A DNA stretch of 64,000 bases from W0P28-013 sp051870755 (lineage in GTDB: Bacteria; Bacteroidota; Bacteroidia; Bacteroidales; Paludibacteraceae), in NCBI GenBank assembly GCA_051870755.1, contig JBJECE010000028.1, positions 124,001 through 188,000 of the forward strand. Direction: 5' to 3'. The translations under genes and the position numbers were made by a program. Positions 52,494-62,338 of this stretch are shown here, piece after piece (the stretch's first letter is position 1; every line of letters starts with the position of its first letter). The notes under the pieces were generated by a model. That model did not search any database. It was not told the DNA's origin and was given only the letters and a program-made list of their open reading frames with translations.

Positions 52494-54584
52494 TTATTTT
52501 TTGATGCCGTCGCGTTCCATCAATGCATCGACGGTGGGCTCTTGTCCGCGGAAACGTTTGTATAGGGTCATGGCCGGTTCGGTACCGCCGCGTTCGAGAA
52601 TGTTGGTGCGGAAACTATCGGCTGTTTTTTTGTCAAAAATGCCGTTCTTTTTGAATACCGAGAAAGCGTCGGCATCGAGCACTTCCGACCATTTGTAACT
52701 ATAGTATCCGGCTGCGTATCCGCCCGAGAAAATGTGCGTAAATGCTGTTTCCATTTGTGTTTCGGGTACTACGGGCAGCACTTTTACTTGTTCCATGGCG
52801 TCGTTGCCAAAGGCTATGACATCGCCTTCGAATGGTTCGGTGATGGTGTGCCAAGCCATGTCGAGGTAGCCGAAACTGAGTTGGCGTGCGCAGGCGTAGG
52901 CGGCGTGGTAGTTTTGCGCGGCTTTTATCTTGTCGATGAGTTCTTGCGGCATGGGTTCGCCGGTTTGGTAGTGTTTGGCAAACGTGTCGAGAAATGCTTT
53001 CTCGCCCAAGAAGTTTTCGTTGAATTGCGATGGCAGTTCAACAAAGTCGCGTGGCACGTTGGTGCCCGACATCGAAGCGTATTGGCAACGCGTGAGCATG
53101 CCGTGCAGTCCGTGGCCGAACTCATGCAGAAAGGTTTCGACTTCGTCGTAGGTGAGCAGTGCCGGTTTGTCGGCTGTGGCGCGTGTGAAGTTCATCACGT
53201 TCACAATGTGTGGGCGCGAATCGGTTTTGCCGTCGCGGTATTGCGGTTTGTAGTCGTTCATCCAAGCACCGCCGCGTTTGCCGTCGCGTGGGTGAAAATC
53301 GCAGTAATAGACGGCCAAAAATTTACCTTTGGCATCGAATACGTCGTAGGCATCGACTTCGGGATTATAAACTTGGATGTTCGGATTTTTGACGAATTTC
53401 AGACCATACAATTTGTTGGCTAAACCGAAGACGCCTTGTTTGACGTTTTCAAGTTCGAAGTAGGGGCGTAGTTCGTCATCGCTCAAAGCGTATTTCTCGT
53501 TTTTCAGTTTTTCGGAATAGTAACTCCAATCCCACGCTTGCAGTGTGGCATAGAAGCCGAGCGAATCGGCAAATTGTTGCAATTCGTCGTATTCGGCGCG
53601 GGCTACGGGCATATAGGCGTCGCGCAGTTGGTCGAGCAGGTGATAGACGTTTTCTTTGGTTTCGGCCATCGTTTTGTGTAACGATTTATCGGCATAGCAG
53701 GCTTTGCCGAATAGGTTGGCCAAGGCTAAGCGTGTGTTTACTATCTCTTTGATATTCTGCGCGTTGTCGAATTCTCCGCCGATGCAGCGTGTGTTGTAGG
53801 CCATGTAGAGTTCGCGGCGAATGTCGCGGTTGTCGCAATATTTCATGACGGGGATGTACGTCGTTGGTTTCAAGTCGAGCAACCAGCCGTCCAACCCTTT
53901 TTTGGCCGCATTGGCGCGCAACATTTGTTTGGTGTCGTCCGAAAGGCCGGCCAGCAGGCTCTCGTCTTTGATGAGGCGCGTCCACGCATTGGTGGCTTTC
54001 AGCACGTTTTGCCCGTACACGAGTGTCAGTTTGCTCAATTTGGCTTTCAACTCTTTGAATTTTTCCTTGTCTTCGGCCGACAAATTGGCTCCGTTGTTTG
54101 CAAAACTTTCGTAAATATCGTCGAGCATTTTCGCTTGTTCGGCGGTCAGTTTGAGTTTGTCTTTCTGATCGTACACGGCTTTGATGCGTTCGAACAACTT
54201 TTCGTTCAGCAAAATCGTCGAACTGTATTCACTCAATTTGGGCGATAGTTCCAACTCGAGTGCGGCCAACGAGTCGTTGGTTTCGGCGCTTGTCAGATTA
54301 TAAAAACAACTTGCCACTACCGAGAGCAGTTTGCCCGCTTTTTCGTAGGCTTCGATGGTGTTGGCAAATGTCGGCGCTGCCGGATTGTTGGCTATGGCGT
54401 CGATTTCGGCCAAACCTTGTTTCATTCCTTCGTCGAAAGCCGGCATATAGTGCTCAATTTTAATCTCGTCGAACGGGTAGGTGCCGTGAGGCGTTTTCCA
54501 ATTCTGATAGTTAAAAAATGGATTTTCTGCGAATGTCATGGCGCAAATAATTGTAAATGAGAATAATACGATTTGTTTTTTCAT
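52494..54584 (-). CDS. M3-family zinc metallopeptidase, exported (Dcp/oligopeptidase-like)
   Basis: A 696-residue thimet-oligopeptidase-type enzyme with a signal peptide (IVLFSFTIICAMTFAE). The zinc motif HEFGH is at residues 487-491 (FLHEFGHGLHGM), and the downstream Glu ligand and the Tyr-rich HAAYACARQLSFGYLD and YAAGYYSYKW segments are present. It removes dipeptides from the C-terminus of peptides (Dcp) or trims short oligopeptides. It is 40 bases after the C69 gene, which suggests a periplasmic peptide-digesting set. Confidence 0.94.
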   Translation of the reverse strand: MKKQIVLFSFTIICAMTFAENPFFNYQNWKTPHGTYPFDEIKIEHYMPAFDEGMKQGLAEIDAIANNPAAPTFANTIEAYEKAGKLLSVVASCFYNLTSAETNDSLAALELELSPKLSEYSSTILLNEKLFERIKAVYDQKDKLKLTAEQAKMLDDIYESFANNGANLSAEDKEKFKELKAKLSKLTLVYGQNVLKATNAWTRLIKDESLLAGLSDDTKQMLRANAAKKGLDGWLLDLKPTTYIPVMKYCDNRDIRRELYMAYNTRCIGGEFDNAQNIKEIVNTRLALANLFGKACYADKSLHKTMAETKENVYHLLDQLRDAYMPVARAEYDELQQFADSLGFYATLQAWDWSYYSEKLKNEKYALSDDELRPYFELENVKQGVFGLANKLYGLKFVKNPNIQVYNPEVDAYDVFDAKGKFLAVYYCDFHPRDGKRGGAWMNDYKPQYRDGKTDSRPHIVNVMNFTRATADKPALLTYDEVETFLHEFGHGLHGMLTRCQYASMSGTNVPRDFVELPSQFNENFLGEKAFLDTFAKHYQTGEPMPQELIDKIKAAQNYHAAYACARQLSFGYLDMAWHTITEPFEGDVIAFGNDAMEQVKVLPVVPETQMETAFTHIFSGGYAAGYYSYKWSEVLDADAFSVFKKNGIFDKKTADSFRTNILERGGTEPAMTLYKRFRGQEPTVDALMERDGIKK

Positions 54585-54624
54585 AAAATTTTCTTTTTTT
54601 ATTGTTTGTATTTGGTTATTGCAT

Positions 54625-56328
54625 TTATTGACGTTGGTTCATTTCGTCGGCGGTTTTCAGTCTGAAGCGTTCGGTGTCGGGTTCTACAAACACGCGCCGA
54701 TTGAACTCTTCGGGATAGCCCGGACGGATGATTTTCTTTGGCAGATTGTGTTCGTCGCGGTCGAATACGCCATTGGTTTCGCTTTTGGTTACACCATCTA
54801 AGTATTTGACCATCAGGCGTTCGCCAAGTTTTTTCCATACGTTGAAGGCGGTTTCGGCTTGCGCGACCGAAAAGTCGGTCAAAAACTGTGCCACATTAGT
54901 CGAATCATACGAAAGGGCGTAACGGTCGGCTTGTTGTGTCGCATCTTCGAAATATTTTTCCCATTTGTTTTGCTCGGCCTGCACATCGGGCATCAAGTCC
55001 GAATAGCGTTTATAGACCATGTTGCCCACCCAATTGTTAATCCAAAACGCCGATGTCCACGAAAAATCGAGCAGACTGCCATTGCGTTGGTCGAGCGATT
55101 CGGGAACGCGTGTCATGCAGCAATACATCGGTATGTAGAGGTTCGTGGTGGCATCATCGACACCAAACCACAAAATGCCGCCGATGGCGTTGGGCAACCA
55201 ACTGCGCATTTGTGCAATGAACGTGAAACCCGTTTGCTGCGTGGCTACGGGACGCTCGTGGAAATATTCCACGCCGTCCACTTTGTACGACAGCGGACTC
55301 GGGCGGAATGGCGTGTGGTATGGGCCGCTGCCGGCTCCCACCGTCATGTCGAGCGGCGTGCCCTCGTAGTGGTCGCGCATGCGTTGGCGTAAATCGCCCA
55401 CAGTTATTTTTTTGTCGGCTTTTATCCACAGAGGCATACGCTCCTTTGTTTCGCCGTTGATGTAACTGAGGTATTTTTGCCCGACAGCCGGATTGAGTGC
55501 ATTGAAAAACGACCATACGCGCGCTTCGCACCAACGTATGCCGCCAAAGTCGAGCGGATTGTAGGTGTCCGAAAAACTAAATTCTTCGTCTTTACCGTCG
55601 AAGTAGCCTTTTTTGCGCGCAAATGTTATGACATCATCGGCATAAACGACATCGATTCCCGGTTCGAATATGCGGTCTAAATGCTTGCTGCTGATACTGT
55701 TAGCGCTTGTGCGCGATTCCATCGGGAAAGTGGTGATGCGTGCTTGGTTGGCGTGGGCAGAGATGCAATCGTCGGGTATGCGGCGTGCCACCCAAACGGC
55801 ACCTTTGTTGCCGACGCCTTTGCCTATCATCTCCAAAATCCACACTTCCTGCGGGTCGGCAATCGAAAACGATTCGCCTTCGCTGTAGTAACCATATTCG
55901 GCTACAAGTTCGACCATCGTTTTGATGGCTTCGCGCGCGTTGGTGGCGCGTTGTAATGTGATGTAAATCAAACTGCCGTAATCGATTATGCCGGTGCTAT
56001 CGACCAACTCTTCACGGCCGCCGTAAGTGGTTTCGCCGATACATAACTGATGTTCGTTCATATTGCCGACTACATTGTAGGTGTGGGCGACTTCGGGAAT
56101 TTCACCGAGATATTTGCCGGTGTCCCATTCATAGACGGGACGCATGGCACCTTCGGCATGGTCAGCGGCAGCATAGTGATACAAGGCGCCAAACAGCCAA
56201 TACGAATCGGCTGAGTAGGTTATCATGGTCGAGCCATCGGCCGACGCCGCACGCCCGACCAAAAAGTTGGTGCAGGCAAATGTAGATGCTGAACTCAAAA
56301 GAAATAAAATGACAAGTTTCTGTTTCAT
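54625..56328 (-). CDS. C69-family dipeptidase, exported
   Basis: A 567-residue Ntn-hydrolase. The signal peptide KLVILFLLSSASTFA ends before CTNFLVG; C19 would become the N-terminal nucleophile after cleavage, as in PepD/C69 enzymes. Further conserved sequence: DGSTMITYSADSYW, GMNEHQLCIGETTYGGRE-like around 95-110, and GSGPYHTPFRPSP. It hydrolyses dipeptides with broad specificity. It lies between tamL and the M3 peptidase gene, with about 40 bases on each side. The gene is complete. Confidence 0.93.
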   Translation of the reverse strand: MKQKLVILFLLSSASTFACTNFLVGRAASADGSTMITYSADSYWLFGALYHYAAADHAEGAMRPVYEWDTGKYLGEIPEVAHTYNVVGNMNEHQLCIGETTYGGREELVDSTGIIDYGSLIYITLQRATNAREAIKTMVELVAEYGYYSEGESFSIADPQEVWILEMIGKGVGNKGAVWVARRIPDDCISAHANQARITTFPMESRTSANSISSKHLDRIFEPGIDVVYADDVITFARKKGYFDGKDEEFSFSDTYNPLDFGGIRWCEARVWSFFNALNPAVGQKYLSYINGETKERMPLWIKADKKITVGDLRQRMRDHYEGTPLDMTVGAGSGPYHTPFRPSPLSYKVDGVEYFHERPVATQQTGFTFIAQMRSWLPNAIGGILWFGVDDATTNLYIPMYCCMTRVPESLDQRNGSLLDFSWTSAFWINNWVGNMVYKRYSDLMPDVQAEQNKWEKYFEDATQQADRYALSYDSTNVAQFLTDFSVAQAETAFNVWKKLGERLMVKYLDGVTKSETNGVFDRDEHNLPKKIIRPGYPEEFNRRVFVEPDTERFRLKTADEMNQRQ

Positions 56329-56369
56329 AAAGTTTTGATATTTGGTTTGTTACATATTTTTGTCTTGCA

Positions 56370-58643
56370 TCAGAATGGATAACCGATTGCAAAATGCAGG
56401 GCAAAATCGTTTTTCCACGTCAAATCGGTGCGCCAACGCTCGGTCGAGGTGGTGCCGCTTGGCTCATATAGTTTGATGCCCATATCCAAGCGTATGACAA
56501 AAAAGTCAAAATCGGCACGCAACCCGAAACCATAACTGCAGGCAATCTCTTTGTAAAATTCCGAAAATTGAAAATAGCCGCCCGGCTGCTCATCATAATT
56601 TTTGATAGTCCAAATGTTGCCGGCGTCGATAAACAAAGCCCCATAGATTTTCCAAAAGAGTTTGAAACGGGCTTCTAAATTCAAATCCAGCCGAATGTCG
56701 CCCGATTGATTCATGTAATCGATATAACCATTGTTGGCGTAACGCCCCGGGCCAAGGGTGCGCACTGCCCATCCGCGCACGCTGTTGGCGCCACCGCTGA
56801 AATAACGCTCTTCGTACGGAATTACCGACGCATTGCCGTAGGGATAAGCCACGCCTATACCGGCATGGCATACAAGCCGAATGCTCTTGTTGATGTAATG
56901 ATTGTAGGTAAAATCGAAATCGCCTTTGACATACTGCGCATACGCAATGTTAAATATCTCGTACTGACCGTCTTCGTTTTTCTGCTGATGAATGGCACTG
57001 CTGATGCCGTAAAGCAGGTTACCGGCCGTCGAAATGTTGCCGCGCAAGGTGTAAAAACTTTGCGTAGTCGAGTTGGTGCGCTTGTTCGAATGCTGAATAC
57101 CCAACCCCAAACGCATGATGAAGTGGTCTTCGTAACTATAACGTATCGACGACGAGGGCTTCAGATATTGCTCGCGAAACGCGTCCGTTATCCATGGCAG
57201 ATAGATATAGTTGATGTCGATCAGGTCGAAAGTAAAGCGAGTGCGGCGAATGTTCCACGCATATTTCATACCCAAATTCGCAATATGACGTTGATATTCA
57301 GGACGTTGTTGCAGATTGTAGCCTATGGCAAATTCGGTTGTACCGCCCATGCGTCGTCTGAAATCGGAGTTGGCAAACGGAAACAGTAAAAATGGCACGC
57401 TTAACGACACATCGCCGCCGGCTTCGTAGGTGTTGCGTATCTCGCCGATTTTACCCATCGCTTCGTAACTGCCTTTGGCACCGATTTTCAATATCTCGGC
57501 TCCTTTGAATGCGTTTTTGTTCTGATAAGTGATACCTACGCCCACGCCAAGGTCGCCGGCCGAATTTGTCCCCTCGATATCCACCGAAAACGAATGTTTC
57601 TTCGCCGGAGCAATCACAACAATGCAGGCCAAACTATCGCCGCCGGCTTCTTTGAACGAAATATCGACATATTTGATGGCCGGTAACGCATTCAACACCG
57701 AATAGGTTTGCTCCACGCGACGCTCGTTATAGAGCGTCTGCGGCTGTATCAACACCTTTTGGGTCAGCATTTTTGCTCTGAAATTCGATTTTTTGTGCTG
57801 AATGATGGTGTATCCGTCGCGTATGGTCGTGTCCAAATCGGCGGTATTCAGTGTGCCAACCTCATCTGCTGCCGAGGCTATGTCGTATATGGTTACGCTG
57901 CCGACGGTTTGCTTGGTACACGCAAGGGCAAACAACGAGTCGTTATTCACATAGTTGGCTTGCATGGTCAGGGTGAGGTCAATCTCGTGTGCCGAACTAT
58001 CGGCTGCGAACGCAAGGGCTTCTTTTTGCAGATAGAAGTAACCCCGACGACGCAAATATTTGGCTACGCTCTCGCGTTCGGCAGCCAACGCATCGACATC
58101 AAACAAATCGCCGGGTTTGGGCGCATTCTGCCCGCGACGCGGTTTCAGGGCGGCCATTATCGAGTCGTTCGGAATGTCGATGGTGTACGAACGAATTTTG
58201 TACGGCTCGTGGCCGGTTACTACAAATGTAACATTGGTCTGACGTTTCTTTTCGGTGGTCAACACTTCTACCGTAGCGTCCAAATAGCCTTTGTTGTTCA
58301 ACTGTTTGGTCAGTTGTTCTTGCGATGTGAGGGTCAAAAGGCTGTCGTATATCACCGGCTCTTCGCCTATTTTGCGCAGCCAACGGTCTTTCCATTTGTT
58401 GGAATTGATGTCTTGCGCATTGTAAAAACCCAATTTTGCACGCCCGATGCCCAAAAAACGACTATTAGGCGTTTGGCGCAGATAGGCTTGCAATTGGTCC
58501 GAAGGCGCTTCCGGAACGTCCGATTTGATGGTAACTTTGTTCAGCAAAGTCTCGTCTTCAGGCACATAACGCAACAAGTTGCACGCACTGAATAGCATGA
58601 CAAGTACGCCGCAAAAAAGTATATGCCTGACTAATTTTGACAC
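56370..58643 (-). CDS. tamL: TamL-like Omp85 lipoprotein (BamA/TamA family)
   Basis: A 757-residue Omp85 protein. The N-terminus is a lipoprotein signal (LVMLFSAC, cysteine 21), unlike BamA, which is why it is assigned to the TamL group of Bacteroidota. POTRA-like repeats follow (about 35-350), then a 16-strand barrel with SGGANSVRGWAVRTLGPG (the VRGF/Y-type L6 loop) and a C-terminal ALHFAIGYPF strand. It probably works with a TamB to insert or transport envelope components. The start is a GTG (58643); no in-frame ATG lies upstream. Confidence 0.93.
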   Translation of the reverse strand: MSKLVRHILFCGVLVMLFSACNLLRYVPEDETLLNKVTIKSDVPEAPSDQLQAYLRQTPNSRFLGIGRAKLGFYNAQDINSNKWKDRWLRKIGEEPVIYDSLLTLTSQEQLTKQLNNKGYLDATVEVLTTEKKRQTNVTFVVTGHEPYKIRSYTIDIPNDSIMAALKPRRGQNAPKPGDLFDVDALAAERESVAKYLRRRGYFYLQKEALAFAADSSAHEIDLTLTMQANYVNNDSLFALACTKQTVGSVTIYDIASAADEVGTLNTADLDTTIRDGYTIIQHKKSNFRAKMLTQKVLIQPQTLYNERRVEQTYSVLNALPAIKYVDISFKEAGGDSLACIVVIAPAKKHSFSVDIEGTNSAGDLGVGVGITYQNKNAFKGAEILKIGAKGSYEAMGKIGEIRNTYEAGGDVSLSVPFLLFPFANSDFRRRMGGTTEFAIGYNLQQRPEYQRHIANLGMKYAWNIRRTRFTFDLIDINYIYLPWITDAFREQYLKPSSSIRYSYEDHFIMRLGLGIQHSNKRTNSTTQSFYTLRGNISTAGNLLYGISSAIHQQKNEDGQYEIFNIAYAQYVKGDFDFTYNHYINKSIRLVCHAGIGVAYPYGNASVIPYEERYFSGGANSVRGWAVRTLGPGRYANNGYIDYMNQSGDIRLDLNLEARFKLFWKIYGALFIDAGNIWTIKNYDEQPGGYFQFSEFYKEIACSYGFGLRADFDFFVIRLDMGIKLYEPSGTTSTERWRTDLTWKNDFALHFAIGYPF

Positions 58644-58672
58644 AATAACCGATAAATTACAGAAATTAGGTG

Positions 58673-58709
58673 CAAATTTAGCAAAAAATCCACAAATTTC
58701 TTACCTTTG
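58673..58709. promoter_or_regulatory. Divergent -7 elements for tamL (minus) and the SpoU gene (plus)
   Basis: TAAATTTG on the minus strand (58680-58673) faces away from TACCTTTG on the plus strand (58702-58709). Neither has a TTG at the standard -33 spacing. The spacing to the start codons is 29 and 57 bases. Confidence 0.45.
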
Positions 58710-58766
58710 CAGAACCAAAAATTATGCCAACAGGTCAAATTGTTTGACAAAACGCAAAAATCAGCC

Positions 58767-59516
58767 ATGTTATCGAAAATTCAACAAAAAAATGTACGCG
58801 CTTTGGCGCTGAAAAAATTCCGCGACGAACGTAATTGTTTCGTGGCCGAAGGCGAAAAAATCATCAGCGATCTCTTGCCTTACATGGTGTGTCGGCAATT
58901 GTTTGTTACCGACAAATGTGCAGCGCATTTCCCCGAACAAACGGTACAACGCATATCGGACGACGAAATGAAACGCATCACCCAACTGACCACGCCGGCA
59001 ACGGCGTTGGCCGTGTTCGAAAAACCGACCGAATCATTACACATCGACACCTTGTGCGAACAACTTGTCTTGGTGCTCGATGCTGTGCAAAATCCCGGCA
59101 ATCTTGGAACCATTATTCGCTTAGCCGATTGGTTTGGCATACAACACATTGTCTGCTCGCACACTACTGCCGATGCTTTTAGCCCCAAAACCGTGCAGGC
59201 AACGATGGGAGCACTCACACGCGTGCATGTGCATTACACCGATTTGGTCGAATTTCTGACACAATGTCAGCACCGAAATATGCCTATCTATGGCACCACG
59301 CTCGATGGCGCAAATCTCTACGAACAACCATTGGCCGCATCCGGCATACTGATTATGGGCAACGAAGGGAACGGCATTTCGCCCGATGTCAAACCATTCA
59401 TTACCAGTCACTTGCTTATTCCGAATTATCCGCAAGGCGTACCCACTTCCGAATCGTTGAATGTGGCTGTTGCCACTGCCATTGTCTGTGCCGAGTTTCG
59501 TCGGCGCTGCCGCTGA
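58767..59516 (+). CDS. SpoU-family (TrmH) RNA 2'-O-methyltransferase
   Basis: A 249-residue SPOUT enzyme. The N-terminal substrate-binding part begins MLSKIQQKNVRALALKKFRDERNCFVAEG. The knotted SAM-binding domain has QNPGNLGTIIRLADWFG, then IMGNEGNGIS and IPNYPQGVPTSESLNVAVATAI, the three SpoU motifs. It methylates ribose in tRNA or 23S rRNA. The target is not determined. The ATG at 58767 is favoured over an upstream TTG. A strong terminator follows. Confidence 0.95.
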   Translation: MLSKIQQKNVRALALKKFRDERNCFVAEGEKIISDLLPYMVCRQLFVTDKCAAHFPEQTVQRISDDEMKRITQLTTPATALAVFEKPTESLHIDTLCEQLVLVLDAVQNPGNLGTIIRLADWFGIQHIVCSHTTADAFSPKTVQATMGALTRVHVHYTDLVEFLTQCQHRNMPIYGTTLDGANLYEQPLAASGILIMGNEGNGISPDVKPFITSHLLIPNYPQGVPTSESLNVAVATAIVCAEFRRRCR

Positions 59517-59542
59517 CACACATCGGCGCACCGCCCCAAAAG

Positions 59543-59576
59543 CAAGACAACACAGTCAAATGGCTGTGTTGTCTTG
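59543..59576. terminator. Bidirectional terminator between the SpoU and ompA genes
   Basis: CAAGACAACACAG (59543-59555) pairs perfectly with CTGTGTTGTCTTG (59564-59576), 13 bp with an 8-base loop. It lies between two convergent genes and can serve both, though the T-runs are short. Confidence 0.75.
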
Positions 59577-59596
59577 GGGATTTAGGTTAATGTTTT

Positions 59597-61333
59597 TTAT
59601 TGGTTTGAGTTTTCCTCGTTGTTGGCCTCTTTGGCATTGTACATTATAAAATCGCAACGTCTGTTTGGCTCAAAATCATCGACAGGGCCGGGCACTTTAC
59701 CTTTACCATACACGTTTATGCGGTCGGCATCGATGCCGTAACGGCCGACAAGTTGATTCTTCGACTCTTCTGCACGTTTCATACTCAACGTCGTGTTCAA
59801 CTCGTCCGAACCTACATTGTCGCAATAGCCGATAATGTCCACTTTCAAGGTCGGGTCGGCATAGAGTTTACGCGCTATTTTTGCCAACTCCATCTGCGAT
59901 TGCAGCGACATTTTGCTCTTGCCTGTTGCAAAGTAAATTGCCGGAATTTCGCCTTTGTATTGTCCGTAGCCCAATATACGTTCGATGGCTTGTTGGTCTA
60001 ATGCCTGTCCCCATGTGTTCACAAACGAACCTTCCGGCGTGTTGGGCTCGCGGTCGCGACTGTTGGGCACACCATCATGGTCATCGTCCGGTTCTATCTC
60101 TTCGATAATTTGCACGGATTGCGACGCCGAATCGTTGCCGCACGGTGTCATTTGGCTAATCAACTGCTCAAGTTCGGCAATCTTTTTGGTGTTGGCTGCC
60201 ACTTGGTCGCAGCAGGCACCACCGGCCGATGCCGTCGAGAAATCGCGTGGCGACAAATTGCGCACATGCGGACGCTCCTTGTCTTTCGGGTGGTTGATTT
60301 TCCAACGCAAACCCAAACTCATGTAAATCGTATTATCGTTGGCGTTACCTTTTTCGGCACCATCGAAATTATCTTTTGCATGCAAACGATATTCCACATT
60401 CAGCGCGATGGCCAACCACCTTAACGGGTTATACTCAACCATGGCTCCGATAGGGAAGGTAACTGCGCGACCTTTATCAACAAACGGCAAACCATTCTCG
60501 TGGTTTATCACCGTTCCGCCGATTACCTTGTTTAGTTCGTCTTTGGTGCCACGTTCGTAGGCTTTGACACTGTAGAACGAAAATCCGGCGCCCGCATTCA
60601 AATACAATCCCCATGTCTGCCGACGATTGGCATAGAACATATTCAACAGGTTCAACGAAAAACCGGCGGTTACTTCGTGCGACAAGCCGTCAAAATCATA
60701 CGGATAGGCTAAATTCGATTCCACTTTCACACCATCGATAAAAGTCGGCTGGCTTTTGAAGTAGTAGTTGGCGTAACCATTGTACGGATTATACGCATAT
60801 TCGAGAAACACGCCAAAGCAGGGATTGACCGTATATTCAACCATAAAGTCGAACGAACAATCAACCTTACTACGCGGCCACATATCGTTGTAGTTCTGAT
60901 GTTGGTCGCCATCGAGAAACGCAACACCTACATGGCCTGCAATCGACCAATGATTGCATTTGATGCCGTATTTTGGCTTTTCCACCTTCTCTTTTTTGCC
61001 CTTTTTGGCCGGCGTTACTACCGTTTTTTCTTCTGTAATGGTTTGTTGCGTGGTCAAAATGGTCGTGTCGTTGGTCTCGGGATTGACGATTGTATCGCTT
61101 TGCACCGAAATGCTATCGACCAAAGTCGTAACAACCGTGTCGGGTAGCAGATTTTCGACGATGGCGGCTTCTATCGAGTCGTTCTCCGATGCAGCGACGA
61201 TGGAGTCGTTTTGCTCGACAGCCTCCGGAGCGCCATACGACGATATATTACCCGCCGTTGTGGTATTGAATTGTGCCCAAGCGTAGTTGCCAAAGGCCAA
61301 CACCATGGTAAGGAGTAAAGTTTGTTTTTTCAT
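59597..61333 (-). CDS. OmpA-family outer-membrane protein next to the T9SS genes
   Basis: A 578-residue protein: signal peptide (LLLTMVLAFGNYAWAQ), an Asp/Thr-rich stretch to about residue 130, an N-terminal beta-barrel (about 135-340), a short coiled coil (AANTKKIAELEQLISQM), a TSP3-like calcium segment (DDDHDGVPNSRDREPN), and a C-terminal OmpA domain (YCDNVGSDELNTTLSMKRAEE, RRCDFIMYN), which grips peptidoglycan. It lies 76 bases downstream of porN, with a hairpin between, and may help to fix the secretion machine to the cell wall; that is inferred from position only. Confidence 0.92.
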   Translation of the reverse strand: MKKQTLLLTMVLAFGNYAWAQFNTTTAGNISSYGAPEAVEQNDSIVAASENDSIEAAIVENLLPDTVVTTLVDSISVQSDTIVNPETNDTTILTTQQTITEEKTVVTPAKKGKKEKVEKPKYGIKCNHWSIAGHVGVAFLDGDQHQNYNDMWPRSKVDCSFDFMVEYTVNPCFGVFLEYAYNPYNGYANYYFKSQPTFIDGVKVESNLAYPYDFDGLSHEVTAGFSLNLLNMFYANRRQTWGLYLNAGAGFSFYSVKAYERGTKDELNKVIGGTVINHENGLPFVDKGRAVTFPIGAMVEYNPLRWLAIALNVEYRLHAKDNFDGAEKGNANDNTIYMSLGLRWKINHPKDKERPHVRNLSPRDFSTASAGGACCDQVAANTKKIAELEQLISQMTPCGNDSASQSVQIIEEIEPDDDHDGVPNSRDREPNTPEGSFVNTWGQALDQQAIERILGYGQYKGEIPAIYFATGKSKMSLQSQMELAKIARKLYADPTLKVDIIGYCDNVGSDELNTTLSMKRAEESKNQLVGRYGIDADRINVYGKGKVPGPVDDFEPNRRCDFIMYNAKEANNEENSNQ

Positions 61334-61362
61334 ACAGACCGATTTTTATATGCGACAAATTC

Positions 61363-61387
61363 CAAAGGCGGCACAAGGCCACCTTTG
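61363..61387 (-). other. Hairpin between porN and the ompA gene
   Basis: CAAAGG (61363-61368) pairs with CCTTTG (61382-61387); GGC/GCC adds three pairs after one mismatch. It has no T-run, so it could be a transcript-stabilising or attenuating element and not a full terminator. Confidence 0.45.
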
Positions 61388-61410
61388 AAATATTGCCTGT
61401 TTAGGTTTTG

Positions 61411-62310
61411 TTAATAGTGCCACATATCTAATTCCACATTCAGAATCTCGTTTTCGATGCGTTCCTGCTCTTGGCGAATCCTATTCGGATCGCTGTATTT
61501 CTTCTCATCGTCCAACAAGGTACCGCGTATGTCGTAGTCTTTGATGATGTAACTATCGAACTGACGATCGCCAAAGAAATTGTCGAAATCGACTACCGGA
61601 TTGACGTTGCGTCCGGTTGTTTTCATAAATTCCACTTGCAAGTAGGGGCGCAACCGCTCGAACGGAATCCAGCACATTACACCCTCGTCCACCTCGCCGG
61701 CAGGGTCGTAGGTCTCGTTGTAGGCTTTGTTGTATACCGGAGCAATCGAGAGTATGGCGCTGCGCATCATCGACGAGTGTTTGTCGAAATACCACACTTC
61801 TTGAATGTAGTATTTGATGATGCCTTGCGTGATAAATTCAATCTTTTTGTAGTCGTTAGCATAGTCTTCGTCGCCACCAAACAGACGTTCAACCATATCT
61901 TTCTGAACATCGTATTCGTATTTGGCGATGCAAGGTGGCGGTGTCAACTTATCCGACGGTATCAGATAACCTTTCACATTGCCTTCGAGCAGGGTTTTAA
62001 AGATAATGGAGAACAAGTTTTTTTGTGACAATGAGTCGATGTTTTCGTACGGATAATATAATGCCCAATTTTGACGTTCGCGCAAATCAATGGCGCGAAT
62101 AATGGTTTTGCGCCATATCACATCGTCGTTCAATGGGTTGATAGTGATGATTTTGGCTTTCACGTCTTCCATATCAACTGCGATGCGTGTAAACGAACCA
62201 TCAGCATCGAACATATAACTTGTACTGTCGAGTTCGCCCGGCCATTGTGCAAAAAGTACGGATACCGAACTTAATAGACCGATTGCTGTGGCAAAAAAAT
62301 GCTTTTTCAT
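61411..62310 (-). CDS. porN: T9SS subunit PorN/GldN
   Basis: A 299-residue exported protein. The signal peptide ends SVLFAQ. The conserved GldN/PorN parts are INPLNDDVIWRKTIIRAIDLRERQN, the long stretch PYENIDSLSQKNLFSIIFKTLLEG, KIEFITQGIIKYYIQEVWYFDKHSS and FERLRPYLQVEFMKTTGRN. PorN forms the periplasmic ring with PorK and binds PorM. It is 28 bases downstream of porM, in the usual porKLMN order. The length is normal. Confidence 0.95.
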   Translation of the reverse strand: MKKHFFATAIGLLSSVSVLFAQWPGELDSTSYMFDADGSFTRIAVDMEDVKAKIITINPLNDDVIWRKTIIRAIDLRERQNWALYYPYENIDSLSQKNLFSIIFKTLLEGNVKGYLIPSDKLTPPPCIAKYEYDVQKDMVERLFGGDEDYANDYKKIEFITQGIIKYYIQEVWYFDKHSSMMRSAILSIAPVYNKAYNETYDPAGEVDEGVMCWIPFERLRPYLQVEFMKTTGRNVNPVVDFDNFFGDRQFDSYIIKDYDIRGTLLDDEKKYSDPNRIRQEQERIENEILNVELDMWHY

Positions 62311-62338
62311 AAATTATCGACTCTTTAGTGAATTATGT

